A DNA stretch of 64,000 nucleotides from Prevotella sp. E15-22. GTDB taxonomy: Bacteria; Bacteroidota; Bacteroidia; Bacteroidales; Bacteroidaceae. The position numbers and the translations under genes are program-made. The notes beneath the pieces were generated by a model. That model did no database searches. It was given only the letters and a program-made list of their open reading frames with translations, and was not told the origin of the DNA. Of this stretch, positions 25,749 to 33,730 are shown one piece after another; the stretch's first letter is position 1; each line of letters begins with the position of its first letter. The stretch lies in contig NZ_CP096247.1 of NCBI RefSeq assembly GCF_023204875.1, positions 1,860,001 to 1,924,000 of the forward strand, read 5' to 3'.

Positions 25749-28205
25749 TTACTTTACACTTTCCCTATATTCACTAGGCGTCATCTTGTAGCGATGGAAG
25801 AAGGAGCCCATGAAATAGTTTGGAGTAAAGAAGCCACATTCGTTTGCAATCGCCTCGACCGACTTATCCGTATTCTTCAACAATTCAGCACCACGCTGCA
25901 AACGAATAATCAATTCCAACTTTCGAGGACTCTTGTATATATCCGCCATGATAATGTGATACAAACTCACCACATCTTTATGAGCAACATTTCCCAATTG
26001 ACTCATACTCAATTCACCTCGGATATGATCACGAACAAAAGGAATCAATGTCATCATCGTATTAATGAACTCTGGACTCAACTTTGTGTTTTCATCGTCC
26101 GGCGACAAATGGAAATCGTCTAAAGAAGGCATAAGCACCTCGTTTGCTGACGTGTCACAACGCAGCACAAACTGACGTATCTTACGAATAATGTCGCCTT
26201 CTTCGTGATTACGCTGCATACGAAGACGTTCATTACGCATATAAACAACCAAGTTCACAACAAGTAATACAAAAAGAATGATGCCAACACCCCAGAAGAT
26301 ACCCGTGGTACGCCACCATGGCTCATTCACATGGACATACCACTCAAACGGTGTTCCGTCCCATTGATCTGGAAACATGGATGCCTGCATCTCAATAACG
26401 TAATCTCCTGGCTCCAGTCCTACAAGAGGCAAATGCAACAATCCCCTGCCATCTACCTTTCCACCACTATTGAAATAGGAGTATACTTGCCAGTCTTCAT
26501 ATGCTTCCAGTCCCTTCACCCTGACACGATAAAATGTTTGAAGCGGACGATAATAGTTGAGCGCTGAGAAAGTCAACGAAACAGTAGTCTGATAGCTATT
26601 CAGACTAATGTCTTTAACGCCTGTAAGTGGTCTGTCAACAATTACATTGCCATCCACAGCAATACCTGGTTGAACATAGTTTCCGTTAACCAGCAATTGT
26701 ATCAACTTGGGATAGAATTTATAGGGATGAGGCGTACTGACCTCATAAAGATCCTCTGGACTAAACTCCACGATGTGGTCAATAGCCTGCATAATGATAT
26801 GGCCATTATCCAGCAGCATGGCCTTATTATTTTGGAAAGATTCTACGGGGACACCATCACCGCGTCCGAAATTATTAATAAAAATAATATCATTGTCCGA
26901 ATTAAACATGATGCATGATATACCATTTGATGTGGCCAACCAAATATTATGATTTCGATCCTCAACAACAGCATGAATAACCATGTTATTAAGTCCATCA
27001 GTCTTGGAGAAAGATATTGGAGAGGAATGTTCCGACTTACATAAATAGAGTCCTGTTATAGTACCAATCCACTTCCAGCCTCGGCTATCCACATACTGAC
27101 AGTTTGCTCTTTGTCCCTGATACTCAGTTATATTCTGAGTCAATCCAGACATAAGCATTTCCAACTCACGTGATTTGGTGTTGCTTCGGGGATACATCAT
27201 AAACGCGGCATTAGTAGGACGTCCATAAAGAACACCACGAGTCTCTGTACCAATCCATATGCCGCCTTGCATGTCGAACGCCAGCATATTACAATCAGTT
27301 TCTATCTCTTGCCCTCCTTCTAGCGTTATGCTTTTAATCCAATCTAACGCATTAGTACCAAGGTCATAAACCCCAAAACCATGTTCAGACGGCATGTAGA
27401 TTTTACCATCGTACTGCGCGATATTATTAATATGATACGGAAACTCCCCTATAATAGTCCACTGACGGTCTTTCACATTGAACCAAAGAACCACAGACCC
27501 CGTTTCACCATTTCTGACCTGAAAGAAACCATTTTCATATCGAAGCAATGCCGACGTATTACTATATACAGTCGCCTTGTTTTCGTTATAGGCGCGAGTG
27601 CGATGAACGATATTACCGGTTTGCAAGTTCTGACCAACTTCTTCACCATTATCATAAAAGGTTAATAAGAAATTGTCAAACACATCAAGATCCTGCAAGT
27701 TACGATGTGGCAACACACTAAAGTACTTTTCGAACTTCTCGCTGTATAAACCTTTTTTCGTTAACATCCACAAATATCCTTCATTATCAGTAAAGAGATC
27801 CATTATGGGCTCTTTACACCCAATTGTATTTATGACACTATCAACATTCGCGACAAACTTCTCTGTCATCATGTCAACACACGATACCTTATGAGTATCT
27901 TTCAACCATACATGATGGTTTAAATCAAAATAAAGATGATAATTTCCTTTATAAGCAGATAATTGATATTGATAATCATTACGCGTACTGATATGTGAAA
28001 ACGTAACACCATCGTAGAAATTAAGATTTCCCAAGGTTGCAATAATCATACGACCAGAACGTGTGCAAACAACTATCTGCGCACTATTATCTGCCAATCC
28101 ATTTGACGCATTAATCACCTGATAGACCCTATTTTGCATTCCATTGGCTTGTAAAACAGTCAATAGTAATAATAGAAATAATAAAAAAAACTTAGGTCTC
28201 TTCAT
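25749..28205 (-). CDS. membrane-anchored sensor-regulator: beta-propeller, Y_Y_Y, TM, AraC HTH
   Basis: I take the start MKRPKFFLLFLLLLLT at 28205 (818 residues) because the promoter lies just upstream of it. Layout: signal peptide/anchor 1-20; periplasmic two-component-type beta-propeller repeats (NLNFYDGVTF, GYLWMLTKKGLY, IWIGTETRGVLYG, GWKWIGTITGLYL, IWLATSNGIS); Y_Y_Y domain before the membrane (ALNYYRPLQTFYRVRVKG); one transmembrane helix about 634-656; then only 162 cytoplasmic residues ending in an AraC-type HTH (VEAIANECGFFTPNYFMGSFFHRYKMTPSEYR). Histidine kinase, ATPase and receiver domains of the usual hybrid two-component proteins are absent, so it should act as a one-step transmembrane regulator, probably of glycan genes. 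No SusC/D pair is nearby. Confidence 0.85.
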   Translation of the reverse strand: MKRPKFFLLFLLLLLTVLQANGMQNRVYQVINASNGLADNSAQIVVCTRSGRMIIATLGNLNFYDGVTFSHISTRNDYQYQLSAYKGNYHLYFDLNHHVWLKDTHKVSCVDMMTEKFVANVDSVINTIGCKEPIMDLFTDNEGYLWMLTKKGLYSEKFEKYFSVLPHRNLQDLDVFDNFLLTFYDNGEEVGQNLQTGNIVHRTRAYNENKATVYSNTSALLRYENGFFQVRNGETGSVVLWFNVKDRQWTIIGEFPYHINNIAQYDGKIYMPSEHGFGVYDLGTNALDWIKSITLEGGQEIETDCNMLAFDMQGGIWIGTETRGVLYGRPTNAAFMMYPRSNTKSRELEMLMSGLTQNITEYQGQRANCQYVDSRGWKWIGTITGLYLCKSEHSSPISFSKTDGLNNMVIHAVVEDRNHNIWLATSNGISCIMFNSDNDIIFINNFGRGDGVPVESFQNNKAMLLDNGHIIMQAIDHIVEFSPEDLYEVSTPHPYKFYPKLIQLLVNGNYVQPGIAVDGNVIVDRPLTGVKDISLNSYQTTVSLTFSALNYYRPLQTFYRVRVKGLEAYEDWQVYSYFNSGGKVDGRGLLHLPLVGLEPGDYVIEMQASMFPDQWDGTPFEWYVHVNEPWWRTTGIFWGVGIILFVLLVVNLVVYMRNERLRMQRNHEEGDIIRKIRQFVLRCDTSANEVLMPSLDDFHLSPDDENTKLSPEFINTMMTLIPFVRDHIRGELSMSQLGNVAHKDVVSLYHIIMADIYKSPRKLELIIRLQRGAELLKNTDKSVEAIANECGFFTPNYFMGSFFHRYKMTPSEYRESVK

Positions 28206-28229
28206 ATCTTTAAGGCGATTTACTGGCAG

Positions 28230-28261
28230 CAAAGATAAGAAAAAAAGTAATAACGTACAAA
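28230..28261 (-). promoter_or_regulatory. promoter of the membrane AraC-type regulator
   Basis: Minus strand: TTTG (28258-28261), 20-bp spacer, TATCTTTG (28230-28237); perfect consensus, leader about 20 nt. Confidence 0.85.
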
Positions 28262-28284
28262 TTTTTTGGATAAAAAATTCATCT

Positions 28285-28322
28285 AAACAAAAATTGGGAG
28301 TCTTATTTCTAAGACTCCCAAT
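28285..28322 (-). terminator. terminator after tRNA-Pro
   Basis: 13-bp perfect stem (28293-28305 with 28310-28322), 4-nt loop, then TTTTTGTTT on the minus strand. Confidence 0.88.
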
Positions 28323-28328
28323 ACTTTG

Positions 28329-28401
28329 TCGAGGTGACAGGACTCGAACCTGCGACAGCCTGGTCCCAAACCAGGAACGCTACCAACTGCGCTACACCTC
28401 G
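28329..28401 (-). tRNA. tRNA-Pro(TGG)
   Basis: 73 nt cloverleaf: acceptor CGAGGTG/CACCTCG, anticodon stem CCTGG/CCAGG with loop TTTGGGA (anticodon TGG), T arm GCAGG-TTCGAGT-CCTGT, discriminator A. The 3' CCA is not encoded (CAA follows). Own promoter and terminator. Confidence 0.95.
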
Positions 28402-28403
28402 AT

Positions 28404-28445
28404 TTTGCGGGTGCAAAGGTACTAATTTTTTTGCACCCACACAAA
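28404..28445 (-). promoter_or_regulatory. tRNA-Pro promoter
   Basis: Minus strand: TTTG (28442-28445), 20-bp spacer, TACCTTTG (28414-28421); perfect consensus. 28404-28422 is identical over 19 bp to the rpsF promoter (859-877). GGGTGCAAA (28409-28417) and TTTGCACCC (28430-28438) form an inverted repeat over the -7 region. Confidence 0.88.
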
Positions 28446-28456
28446 TTTTTTCGCAA

Positions 28457-29644
28457 TTATTTGATAATTCCCTGCTCAATAAAGATTTTTTTCAGGATTT
28501 TCACGGAGCGTTCAACCTGCTCCTCTGTATGAGTAGCCATCAACGCATAGCGAACTAACGTATCCTGAGGAGCACATGCTGGAGGAATAACGGGGTTAAT
28601 AAACACACCATTATTAAATGCAAGAGCCGTCACAAGGAATGTTTTCTCTGCATCGCGTACATAAAGAGGAATAATAGGACTCTCTGTCTCACCAATTTCA
28701 AAACCTTCCTCACGGAAACGCTTCAATGCATAGCGAGTTACATTCCACAACTTCTCAATACGCTCGGGTTCCTGCTGGATGATGTGCAAGGCCTCCATAG
28801 CTGCAGCTGTAGCAGCCGGTGTATTAGAAGCAGAGAAGATATATGTACGACATGTATGACGCAGGAAGTTAATTGTATCCTTATCAGAGCAGATAAAGCC
28901 ACCAATACTAGCCAACGACTTTGAGAATGTGCCCATAATCAAATCAACTTCATCAGTCAAACCGAAATGATCACAAACGCCACGACCTTGACGTCCAAAG
29001 ACACCAACTCCATGAGCTTCATCAACCATCACAGAGCAATTGTATTTATGCTTTAACTGAATAATCTCTGGCAACTTAGCCAAATCGCCCTCCATAGAGA
29101 ACACACCATCAACAACAATCAGTTTTACGGCTTCCTGAGGCAATTTCTGAAGCACACGCTCCAAGTCAGCCATATCATTGTGCTTGTAATGCAACTGCTT
29201 AGCGAAAGCCAATCGTCTGCCATCAACAATACTTGCATGGTCACGATCATCACAGATGACATAGTCATCTTTACTTAGCAACGCAGGAATCACACCCTGA
29301 TTTACACTAAAACCTGTTGACAGACAAAGGCAATCATCCTTACCAATAAATTTTGCAATCTCTTTCTCCAATTGTACGTGAATATCTAACGTACCATTAA
29401 GAAAACGGCTGCCTGCACAACCAGAGCCATATTTTTCAAGTGCTGCCTTTGCTTTATCAATGATGCGCTGATCTCCAGTCAAGCCTGTGTAGGCATTTGA
29501 GCCAAACATCAGAACCTTATGGCCGCCCATCTCGACTTCCGTTCCTTGCTTTCCAGTAATTTCACGGAAATAAGGATAGACTCCTTTCTCCATAAATTCC
29601 TGCGGAATACGATACGATTTGTATCTATCTTGTAGTTGTCCCAT
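28457..29644 (-). CDS. spt: serine palmitoyltransferase (sphingolipid synthesis)
   Basis: PLP enzyme of the alpha-oxoamine synthase family that condenses serine with an acyl-CoA, the first step to the sphingolipids typical of Bacteroidales. 395 residues: GSNAYTGLTGDQR, KYGSGCAGSRFLNGTLDIHVQLE, VDEAHGVGVFG (208-218) and the PLP lysine Lys242 in GTFSKSLASIGG. The N-terminus MGQLQDRYKSYRIPQEFMEKGVYPYFREI agrees closely with the Bacteroides Spt type rather than with Kbl or BioF. A divergent lipid kinase lies next door, which supports a lipid role. Confidence 0.88.
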   Translation of the reverse strand: MGQLQDRYKSYRIPQEFMEKGVYPYFREITGKQGTEVEMGGHKVLMFGSNAYTGLTGDQRIIDKAKAALEKYGSGCAGSRFLNGTLDIHVQLEKEIAKFIGKDDCLCLSTGFSVNQGVIPALLSKDDYVICDDRDHASIVDGRRLAFAKQLHYKHNDMADLERVLQKLPQEAVKLIVVDGVFSMEGDLAKLPEIIQLKHKYNCSVMVDEAHGVGVFGRQGRGVCDHFGLTDEVDLIMGTFSKSLASIGGFICSDKDTINFLRHTCRTYIFSASNTPAATAAAMEALHIIQQEPERIEKLWNVTRYALKRFREEGFEIGETESPIIPLYVRDAEKTFLVTALAFNNGVFINPVIPPACAPQDTLVRYALMATHTEEQVERSVKILKKIFIEQGIIK

Positions 29645-29679
29645 ATTTGTTTTTATAGGTTTCTTTTTATTTCAGGCTG

Positions 29680-29687
29680 CAAAGTTA
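29680..29687 (-). promoter_or_regulatory. spt promoter -7 element
   Basis: TAACTTTG on the minus strand, 35 bp before the spt ATG; no clear -33 element. Confidence 0.65.
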
Positions 29688-29781
29688 CACAAAAATCCGT
29701 AAAACGTGCACATTTTTTATAATAAATGTTTGATTTTAGCATTTTTATTGTACCACATCACGTTATTTGAACTAAATTATG

Positions 29782-29789
29782 TACATTTG
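29782..29789 (+). promoter_or_regulatory. lipid kinase promoter -7 element, near-leaderless
   Basis: TACATTTG, then CACT and the ATG at 29794. The -33 element is not clear. Such spacing predicts a transcript with almost no 5' leader. Confidence 0.7.
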
Positions 29790-29793
29790 CACT

Positions 29794-30756
29794 ATGGAAA
29801 ACGAGAAAAAGAACATCACATTTATCGTAAACCCTATCTCTGGGACTAAGTCAAAAGATGAACTACCTCAACTTATTGGCCAACGGATAGATGCAAGCAA
29901 ATACAATTGCCGGATTGTCTCAACAGAATATGCTGGACATGCAGCTGCCATTGCCAGCCAATGCGTTTCTGAAGGCGTTGATATCTGTGTAGCTGTAGGT
30001 GGTGACGGAACAGTCAATGAAGTAGCGCGTTCTCTAGTACATAGTCAAGTAGCATTAGGTATCATTCCCTGTGGCTCCGGAAATGGATTAGCTCGCCACC
30101 TATGTCTTCCAATGAACATGAAAGGAGCTATTGACATTATCAATCTAGGTCAAACAGCATTCTTCGACTATGGTGTCATCAATGAGAAACCTTTCTTTTG
30201 CACCTGCGGCATGGGATTTGACGCTTTCGTATCGTTGAAGTTTGCTGAAGCAGGCAAGCGCGGACTTGTCACTTATGTAGAAAATGTACTCAAAGAAGGT
30301 TTAAAGTACGAACCAGACACATATATTATTGAGGACGAAGCTGGCAAGAATAAATATAAAGCATTTCTTATCACCTGCGCAAACGCTGCGCAATATGGAA
30401 ACAATGCATATATTGCTCCAGGTGCCTCAATGCAAGACGGAGTAATGGACATCATTATCATGGAACCTTTTAATGTTATAGAGGCACCAAAGATTGCAAT
30501 GGATCTTTTTGCTAAAACACTCAGCAGCAACTCTCATATCAAAACGTTCCAAGCTCGAAGTATTCATATTCATCGCGAGCGTCCTGGTGCAGTGCACTTC
30601 GATGGTGACCCAATCAATATGGATACAGAGATTAACATTAGCATAAAGCCGCTTGGCCTAAAGGCTATTATCAATCCTGAGACAACAGAAGACCCTGCCC
30701 TACCCAATCCCATGGCCAACGCCATTAGTAGCATCATCGACAAAATCATCACTTAA
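29794..30756 (+). CDS. diacylglycerol/sphingoid-base kinase family protein
   Basis: A 320-residue YegS/DagK-catalytic-domain lipid kinase: N-terminal ITFIVNPISGTKSK, nucleotide motif VGGDGTVNEVARS (68-80), PCGSGNGLARHL, and the C-terminal beta-sandwich with the HFDGDP motif. It phosphorylates a lipid hydroxyl at the inner membrane; the divergent neighbour spt suggests a sphingoid or ceramide substrate, which is inference. Start chosen at 29794 since the ATG at 29779 lies upstream of the promoter -7 element. Confidence 0.85.
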   Translation: MENEKKNITFIVNPISGTKSKDELPQLIGQRIDASKYNCRIVSTEYAGHAAAIASQCVSEGVDICVAVGGDGTVNEVARSLVHSQVALGIIPCGSGNGLARHLCLPMNMKGAIDIINLGQTAFFDYGVINEKPFFCTCGMGFDAFVSLKFAEAGKRGLVTYVENVLKEGLKYEPDTYIIEDEAGKNKYKAFLITCANAAQYGNNAYIAPGASMQDGVMDIIIMEPFNVIEAPKIAMDLFAKTLSSNSHIKTFQARSIHIHRERPGAVHFDGDPINMDTEINISIKPLGLKAIINPETTEDPALPNPMANAISSIIDKIIT

Positions 30757-30812
30757 GAATCTCCAAACTATTTAATAATAAATAAGGTAAAGGAATATTC
30801 TCTTTAACAAAG

Positions 30813-31058
30813 ATGCAAACAACAATTGTAGCCATAATAATAACACTCTCAATAGTTTACATCTGCAAACGCATTTTTCAGCTCATGAATGCGACTAACG
30901 ACCCGTGTTCATCATGTCAAGGCTGCGCACTGAAGGAGTTAAGAAGAAAAAATGGAGAAAATCGTCACTGTACTAACAAAAAATCCTATAAAAATTTGGT
31001 CAAACAAAAAAATAGTAGTACCTTTGCATCCGCAAACCGAAAAGGGTGCCTTGGATGA
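30813..31058 (+). CDS. small Cys-rich membrane protein, FeoB-associated-like
   Basis: An 81-residue product with one N-terminal membrane helix (TTIVAIIITLSIVYIC) followed by CSSCQGCALKELRRKN, the arrangement of the FeoB-associated Cys-rich family, though feoB is not nearby. It follows the lipid kinase by 56 bp. Its last 20 codons run through the tRNA-Cys promoter and its stop codon (31056-31058) lies within tRNA-Cys, so the real C-terminus has little constraint beyond about residue 55. Family call is tentative. Confidence 0.6.
   Translation: MQTTIVAIIITLSIVYICKRIFQLMNATNDPCSSCQGCALKELRRKNGENRHCTNKKSYKNLVKQKNSSTFASANRKGCLG
30995..31036 (+). promoter_or_regulatory. tRNA-Cys/tRNA-Ser promoter
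   Basis: TTTG (30995-30998), 20-bp spacer, TACCTTTG (31019-31026); perfect consensus. GTACCTTTGCATCCGCAAA (31018-31036) matches the rpsF and tRNA-Pro promoters at 18 of 19 positions. It lies inside the 3' end of the Cys-rich protein gene. Confidence 0.9.
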
Positions 31059-31116
31059 GTGGCTTAGTCAACGGTCTGCAAAACCGTCTACGGCGGTTCG
31101 AATCCGCCAGGCACCT
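31045..31116 (+). tRNA. tRNA-Cys(GCA)
   Basis: 72 nt: acceptor GGTGCCT/AGGCACC, anticodon loop CTGCAAA (anticodon GCA), T arm GGCGG-TTCGAAT-CCGCC, discriminator T as usual for Cys. CCA not encoded. Confidence 0.95.
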
Positions 31117-31166
31117 CAAAAAAACCGCTGGAATCTCATCATTGATGGGGTTCCATTTTTCAAAAA

Positions 31167-31256
31167 GGAAGGTTGGCAGAGTGATCGATCGCGCTGGACT
31201 CGAAATCCGGTATACCCTTATGGGTATCGGGGGTTTGAATCCCTCACCTTCCGCCA
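31167..31256 (+). tRNA. tRNA-Ser(CGA) with encoded CCA
   Basis: Acceptor GGAAGGT/ACCTTCC, anticodon stem CTGGA/TCCGG with loop CTCGAAA (anticodon CGA), long variable arm TACCC/GGGTA, T loop TTTGAAT, discriminator G at 31253, followed by genomic CCA (31254-31256). Second gene of the tRNA pair. Confidence 0.94.
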
Positions 31257-31262
31257 AAAGAA

Positions 31263-31297
31263 AAAAGGAAACCGAAGAAACGGTTTCCTTTTATTGT
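31263..31297 (+). terminator. terminator of the tRNA-Cys/Ser unit
   Basis: 12-bp perfect stem (31263-31274 with 31281-31292), 6-nt loop; its 3' arm ends in CCTTTT, then ATTG. Confidence 0.85.
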
Positions 31298-31329
31298 TGC
31301 TAAGCATACGCATATTTTTAAATAAACCG

Positions 31330-31360
31330 TTTGGTAATTAAAGAAAATCAGTTATCTTTG
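31330..31360 (+). promoter_or_regulatory. ettA promoter
   Basis: TTTG (31330-31333), 19-bp spacer, TATCTTTG (31353-31360). Leader about 17 nt to ATG at 31381. Confidence 0.82.
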
Positions 31361-31380
31361 CAACAAACAAATAAAGTATT

Positions 31381-33078
31381 ATGGCAACAGCAGACGACAA
31401 AAAAGTTATTTTCTCAATGGTTGGTGTAAGCAAAACCATCCAGCAAAACCAGAAACAAGTTTTAAAGAACATTTATCTCAGTTTTTTCTATGGGGCAAAG
31501 ATTGGCATCATTGGCCTAAATGGCGCAGGCAAATCAACCCTTATGAAAATTATTGCCGGATTAGACCAACAATATCAGGGAGATGTCGTTTGGAGCCCCG
31601 GCTACTCTGTTGGTTACCTACCACAAGAACCTCCTTTAAATGAAAACAAAACCGTAAAGGAGAATGTTATGGAAGGTGTACAACACGTATATGATGCACT
31701 TGCCGAATACGACGACATCAACGTCAAATTCGGCTTACCTGAGTACTATGAAAATCCCGACATGATGGACAAGTTAATGCAACGTCAAGCAGAACTACAG
31801 GACGTCATTGACGCAACAGATGCATGGAACATGGATTCAAAACTGGAACGCGCAATGGCTGCATTAAACTGCCCTCCTAGCGATTGGAGCGTAAAGAATC
31901 TTTCTGGAGGAGAACGACGCCGCGTAGCATTATGTCGACTGCTTCTACAGAAACCAGATGTACTGTTGCTTGATGAGCCCACGAACCATCTGGACGCAGA
32001 ATCAATAGACTGGCTTGAGCAACATCTACAACAATATGAAGGAACCGTAATTGCCGTCACACACGACCGCTACTTTCTCGACGATGTAGCAGAATGGATT
32101 TTGGAGTTGGATCGTGGTGAAGGCATTCCTTGGAAAGGCAACTACTCAAGTTGGTTAGAGCAGAAGAGTCAACGATTGGCTCAAGAGGAAAAGCAGGCCT
32201 CAAAAAGACGCAAGACCCTTGAACGAGAATTAGAATGGGTGCGAATGGCCCCAAAGGCTCGCCATGCTAAAGGTAAGGCACGCTTGAATTCATACGAAAC
32301 TATGTTAAACGAGGAACAGAAACAAAAAGAAGAAAAGTTAGAGATCTTTATTCCCAATGGTCCTCGCTTAGGAAACAAGGTTATTGAAGCAGAACATGTT
32401 GCGAAATCTTTCCCTGGAAAAGAGCTATTTAAAGACTTAAACTTCACACTACCACCGAATGGTATTGTAGGTGTTATAGGACCAAATGGCGTTGGAAAAA
32501 CAACATTATTCCGACTCATTATGGGGCTAGAACAGGCAGATGCAGGTTCGTTCAGTGTAGGAGAAACTGTTAAGCTGTCGTATGTAGACCAACAGCACAA
32601 AGATATCGATCCTTCAAAATCTGTTTATGAGGTTGTAAGTCAAGGTAACGACTCTATCCGTATGGGAGGCAAAGACATCAATGTTCGTGCATACCTCAGC
32701 AGATTTAACTTTACTGGCGCTGATCAAGAGAAGAAATGCGGAGTTCTTTCAGGTGGTGAACGAAACCGCCTTCACTTAGCCATAGCATTAAAACAAGAAG
32801 GAAATGTACTTTTACTCGACGAACCAACTAACGATATCGACGTAAACACACTACGCGCCCTTGAGGAAGGCTTAGAAGCTTTTGCAGGTTGTGCCGTTGT
32901 TATAAGCCACGATCGTTGGTTCTTGGATCGTATTTGTACACACATCCTTGCTTTCGAAGGAAATGGGAATGTTTTTTACTTTGAAGGAAACTTTAGTGAT
33001 TACGAAGCAAATAAAGCCATGAGACTTGGTCTAGAAGAGCCTAAGAAAGCGCGCTATCGTAAACTAATGGAAGAATAA
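31381..33078 (+). CDS. ettA: energy-dependent translational throttle protein EttA (ABC-F)
   Basis: Soluble ABC-F ATPase that binds the ribosomal E site and gates early elongation by energy status. 565 residues with two ABC domains: Walker A GLNGAGKST (45-53) and GPNGVGKTT, signatures LSGGERRRVALCRLLL and LSGGERNRLHLAIAL, Walker B VLLLDEPTNHLD and VLLLDEPTNDID. The inter-domain linker and arm (about 240-310, rich in Lys/Arg/Glu) match EttA, and no membrane segment is present. Length close to E. coli EttA (555). Confidence 0.93.
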   Translation: MATADDKKVIFSMVGVSKTIQQNQKQVLKNIYLSFFYGAKIGIIGLNGAGKSTLMKIIAGLDQQYQGDVVWSPGYSVGYLPQEPPLNENKTVKENVMEGVQHVYDALAEYDDINVKFGLPEYYENPDMMDKLMQRQAELQDVIDATDAWNMDSKLERAMAALNCPPSDWSVKNLSGGERRRVALCRLLLQKPDVLLLDEPTNHLDAESIDWLEQHLQQYEGTVIAVTHDRYFLDDVAEWILELDRGEGIPWKGNYSSWLEQKSQRLAQEEKQASKRRKTLERELEWVRMAPKARHAKGKARLNSYETMLNEEQKQKEEKLEIFIPNGPRLGNKVIEAEHVAKSFPGKELFKDLNFTLPPNGIVGVIGPNGVGKTTLFRLIMGLEQADAGSFSVGETVKLSYVDQQHKDIDPSKSVYEVVSQGNDSIRMGGKDINVRAYLSRFNFTGADQEKKCGVLSGGERNRLHLAIALKQEGNVLLLDEPTNDIDVNTLRALEEGLEAFAGCAVVISHDRWFLDRICTHILAFEGNGNVFYFEGNFSDYEANKAMRLGLEEPKKARYRKLMEE

Positions 33079-33097
33079 CAATTATAAAGAGAGAAAG

Positions 33098-33162
33098 AAC
33101 TTAGTTTTGAGTAACATATGTTCGTTCTTAAGACATATTGTTCACTCAAAACTAAGTTTTGA
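33098..33162. terminator. bidirectional terminator between ettA and the IMPACT-family gene
   Basis: Perfect 15-bp inverted repeat AACTTAGTTTTGAGT (33098-33112) / ACTCAAAACTAAGTT (33144-33158) followed by TTGATAAA in plus. AACATATG inside the left arm can extend pairing with CATATTGTT. The right arm is also the last codons of the minus-strand gene. Confidence 0.65.
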
Positions 33163-33726
33163 TAAACGTTCACGCAATTGTGCTGCATTTGACTGTCGAA
33201 TAGCAAGGACAATACGACAAGTATTGTCGTAATCTTGTGAAACAATGCGAGGCTGCATATCTTTCACGATACGCATAACATCGTTCATCATCACATAAGG
33301 AAAATCATAGGTAATCAATTCCTCTACAGAACGAACCTCTATCTCAGCATGATTAATTGCATCTGCAGCAGCCTCTCGATAGGCAACAATTAGTCCGCTA
33401 GTACCTAGGTTGACGCCACCATAATAACGAACTACCACAATCAAAATGTCTGTAAGTTCATTGGAATTAATCTGTCCCAGAATAGGTTTTCCTGCCGTTG
33501 ACGATGGTTCACCATCATCATTTGCACGAAAGTCTTCCCTTGCAGCCCCTAACATATAAGCATAGCAGACATGTCGTGCATCATAGTATTTCTTACGATA
33601 ACCGGCAAGAATTTCTTTTATATCTTCGACAGTCTCTACATGGTGTGCAAAAGCGAGGAATTTACTCCGCTTCTCTGAGTAAAATCCCTCGCTGATATTT
33701 TTAACTGTTTTAAATTCGTCAATCAT
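33142..33726 (-). CDS. YigZ/IMPACT family protein
   Basis: A 194-residue protein with the UPF0029 N-terminal domain (KFLAFAHHVETVEDIKEIL, ARHVCYAYMLG, DDGEPSSTAGKPIL and VVVRYYGGVNLGTSGLIVAY) and a short DUF1949 C-terminal part. Bacterial members are linked to ribosome or RNA binding by analogy to eukaryotic IMPACT; the role is not settled. Begins 4 bp after the DUF1015 stop, last gene of the serC operon. Confidence 0.9.
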   Translation of the reverse strand: MIDEFKTVKNISEGFYSEKRSKFLAFAHHVETVEDIKEILAGYRKKYYDARHVCYAYMLGAAREDFRANDDGEPSSTAGKPILGQINSNELTDILIVVVRYYGGVNLGTSGLIVAYREAAADAINHAEIEVRSVEELITYDFPYVMMNDVMRIVKDMQPRIVSQDYDNTCRIVLAIRQSNAAQLRERLSKLSFE

Positions 33727-33730
33727 TGAA

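Noticed and set aside
28144..28425. 93-codon frame across the tRNA-Pro region
   Set aside because: It runs antisense through tRNA-Pro and the terminator and has no coding signal.
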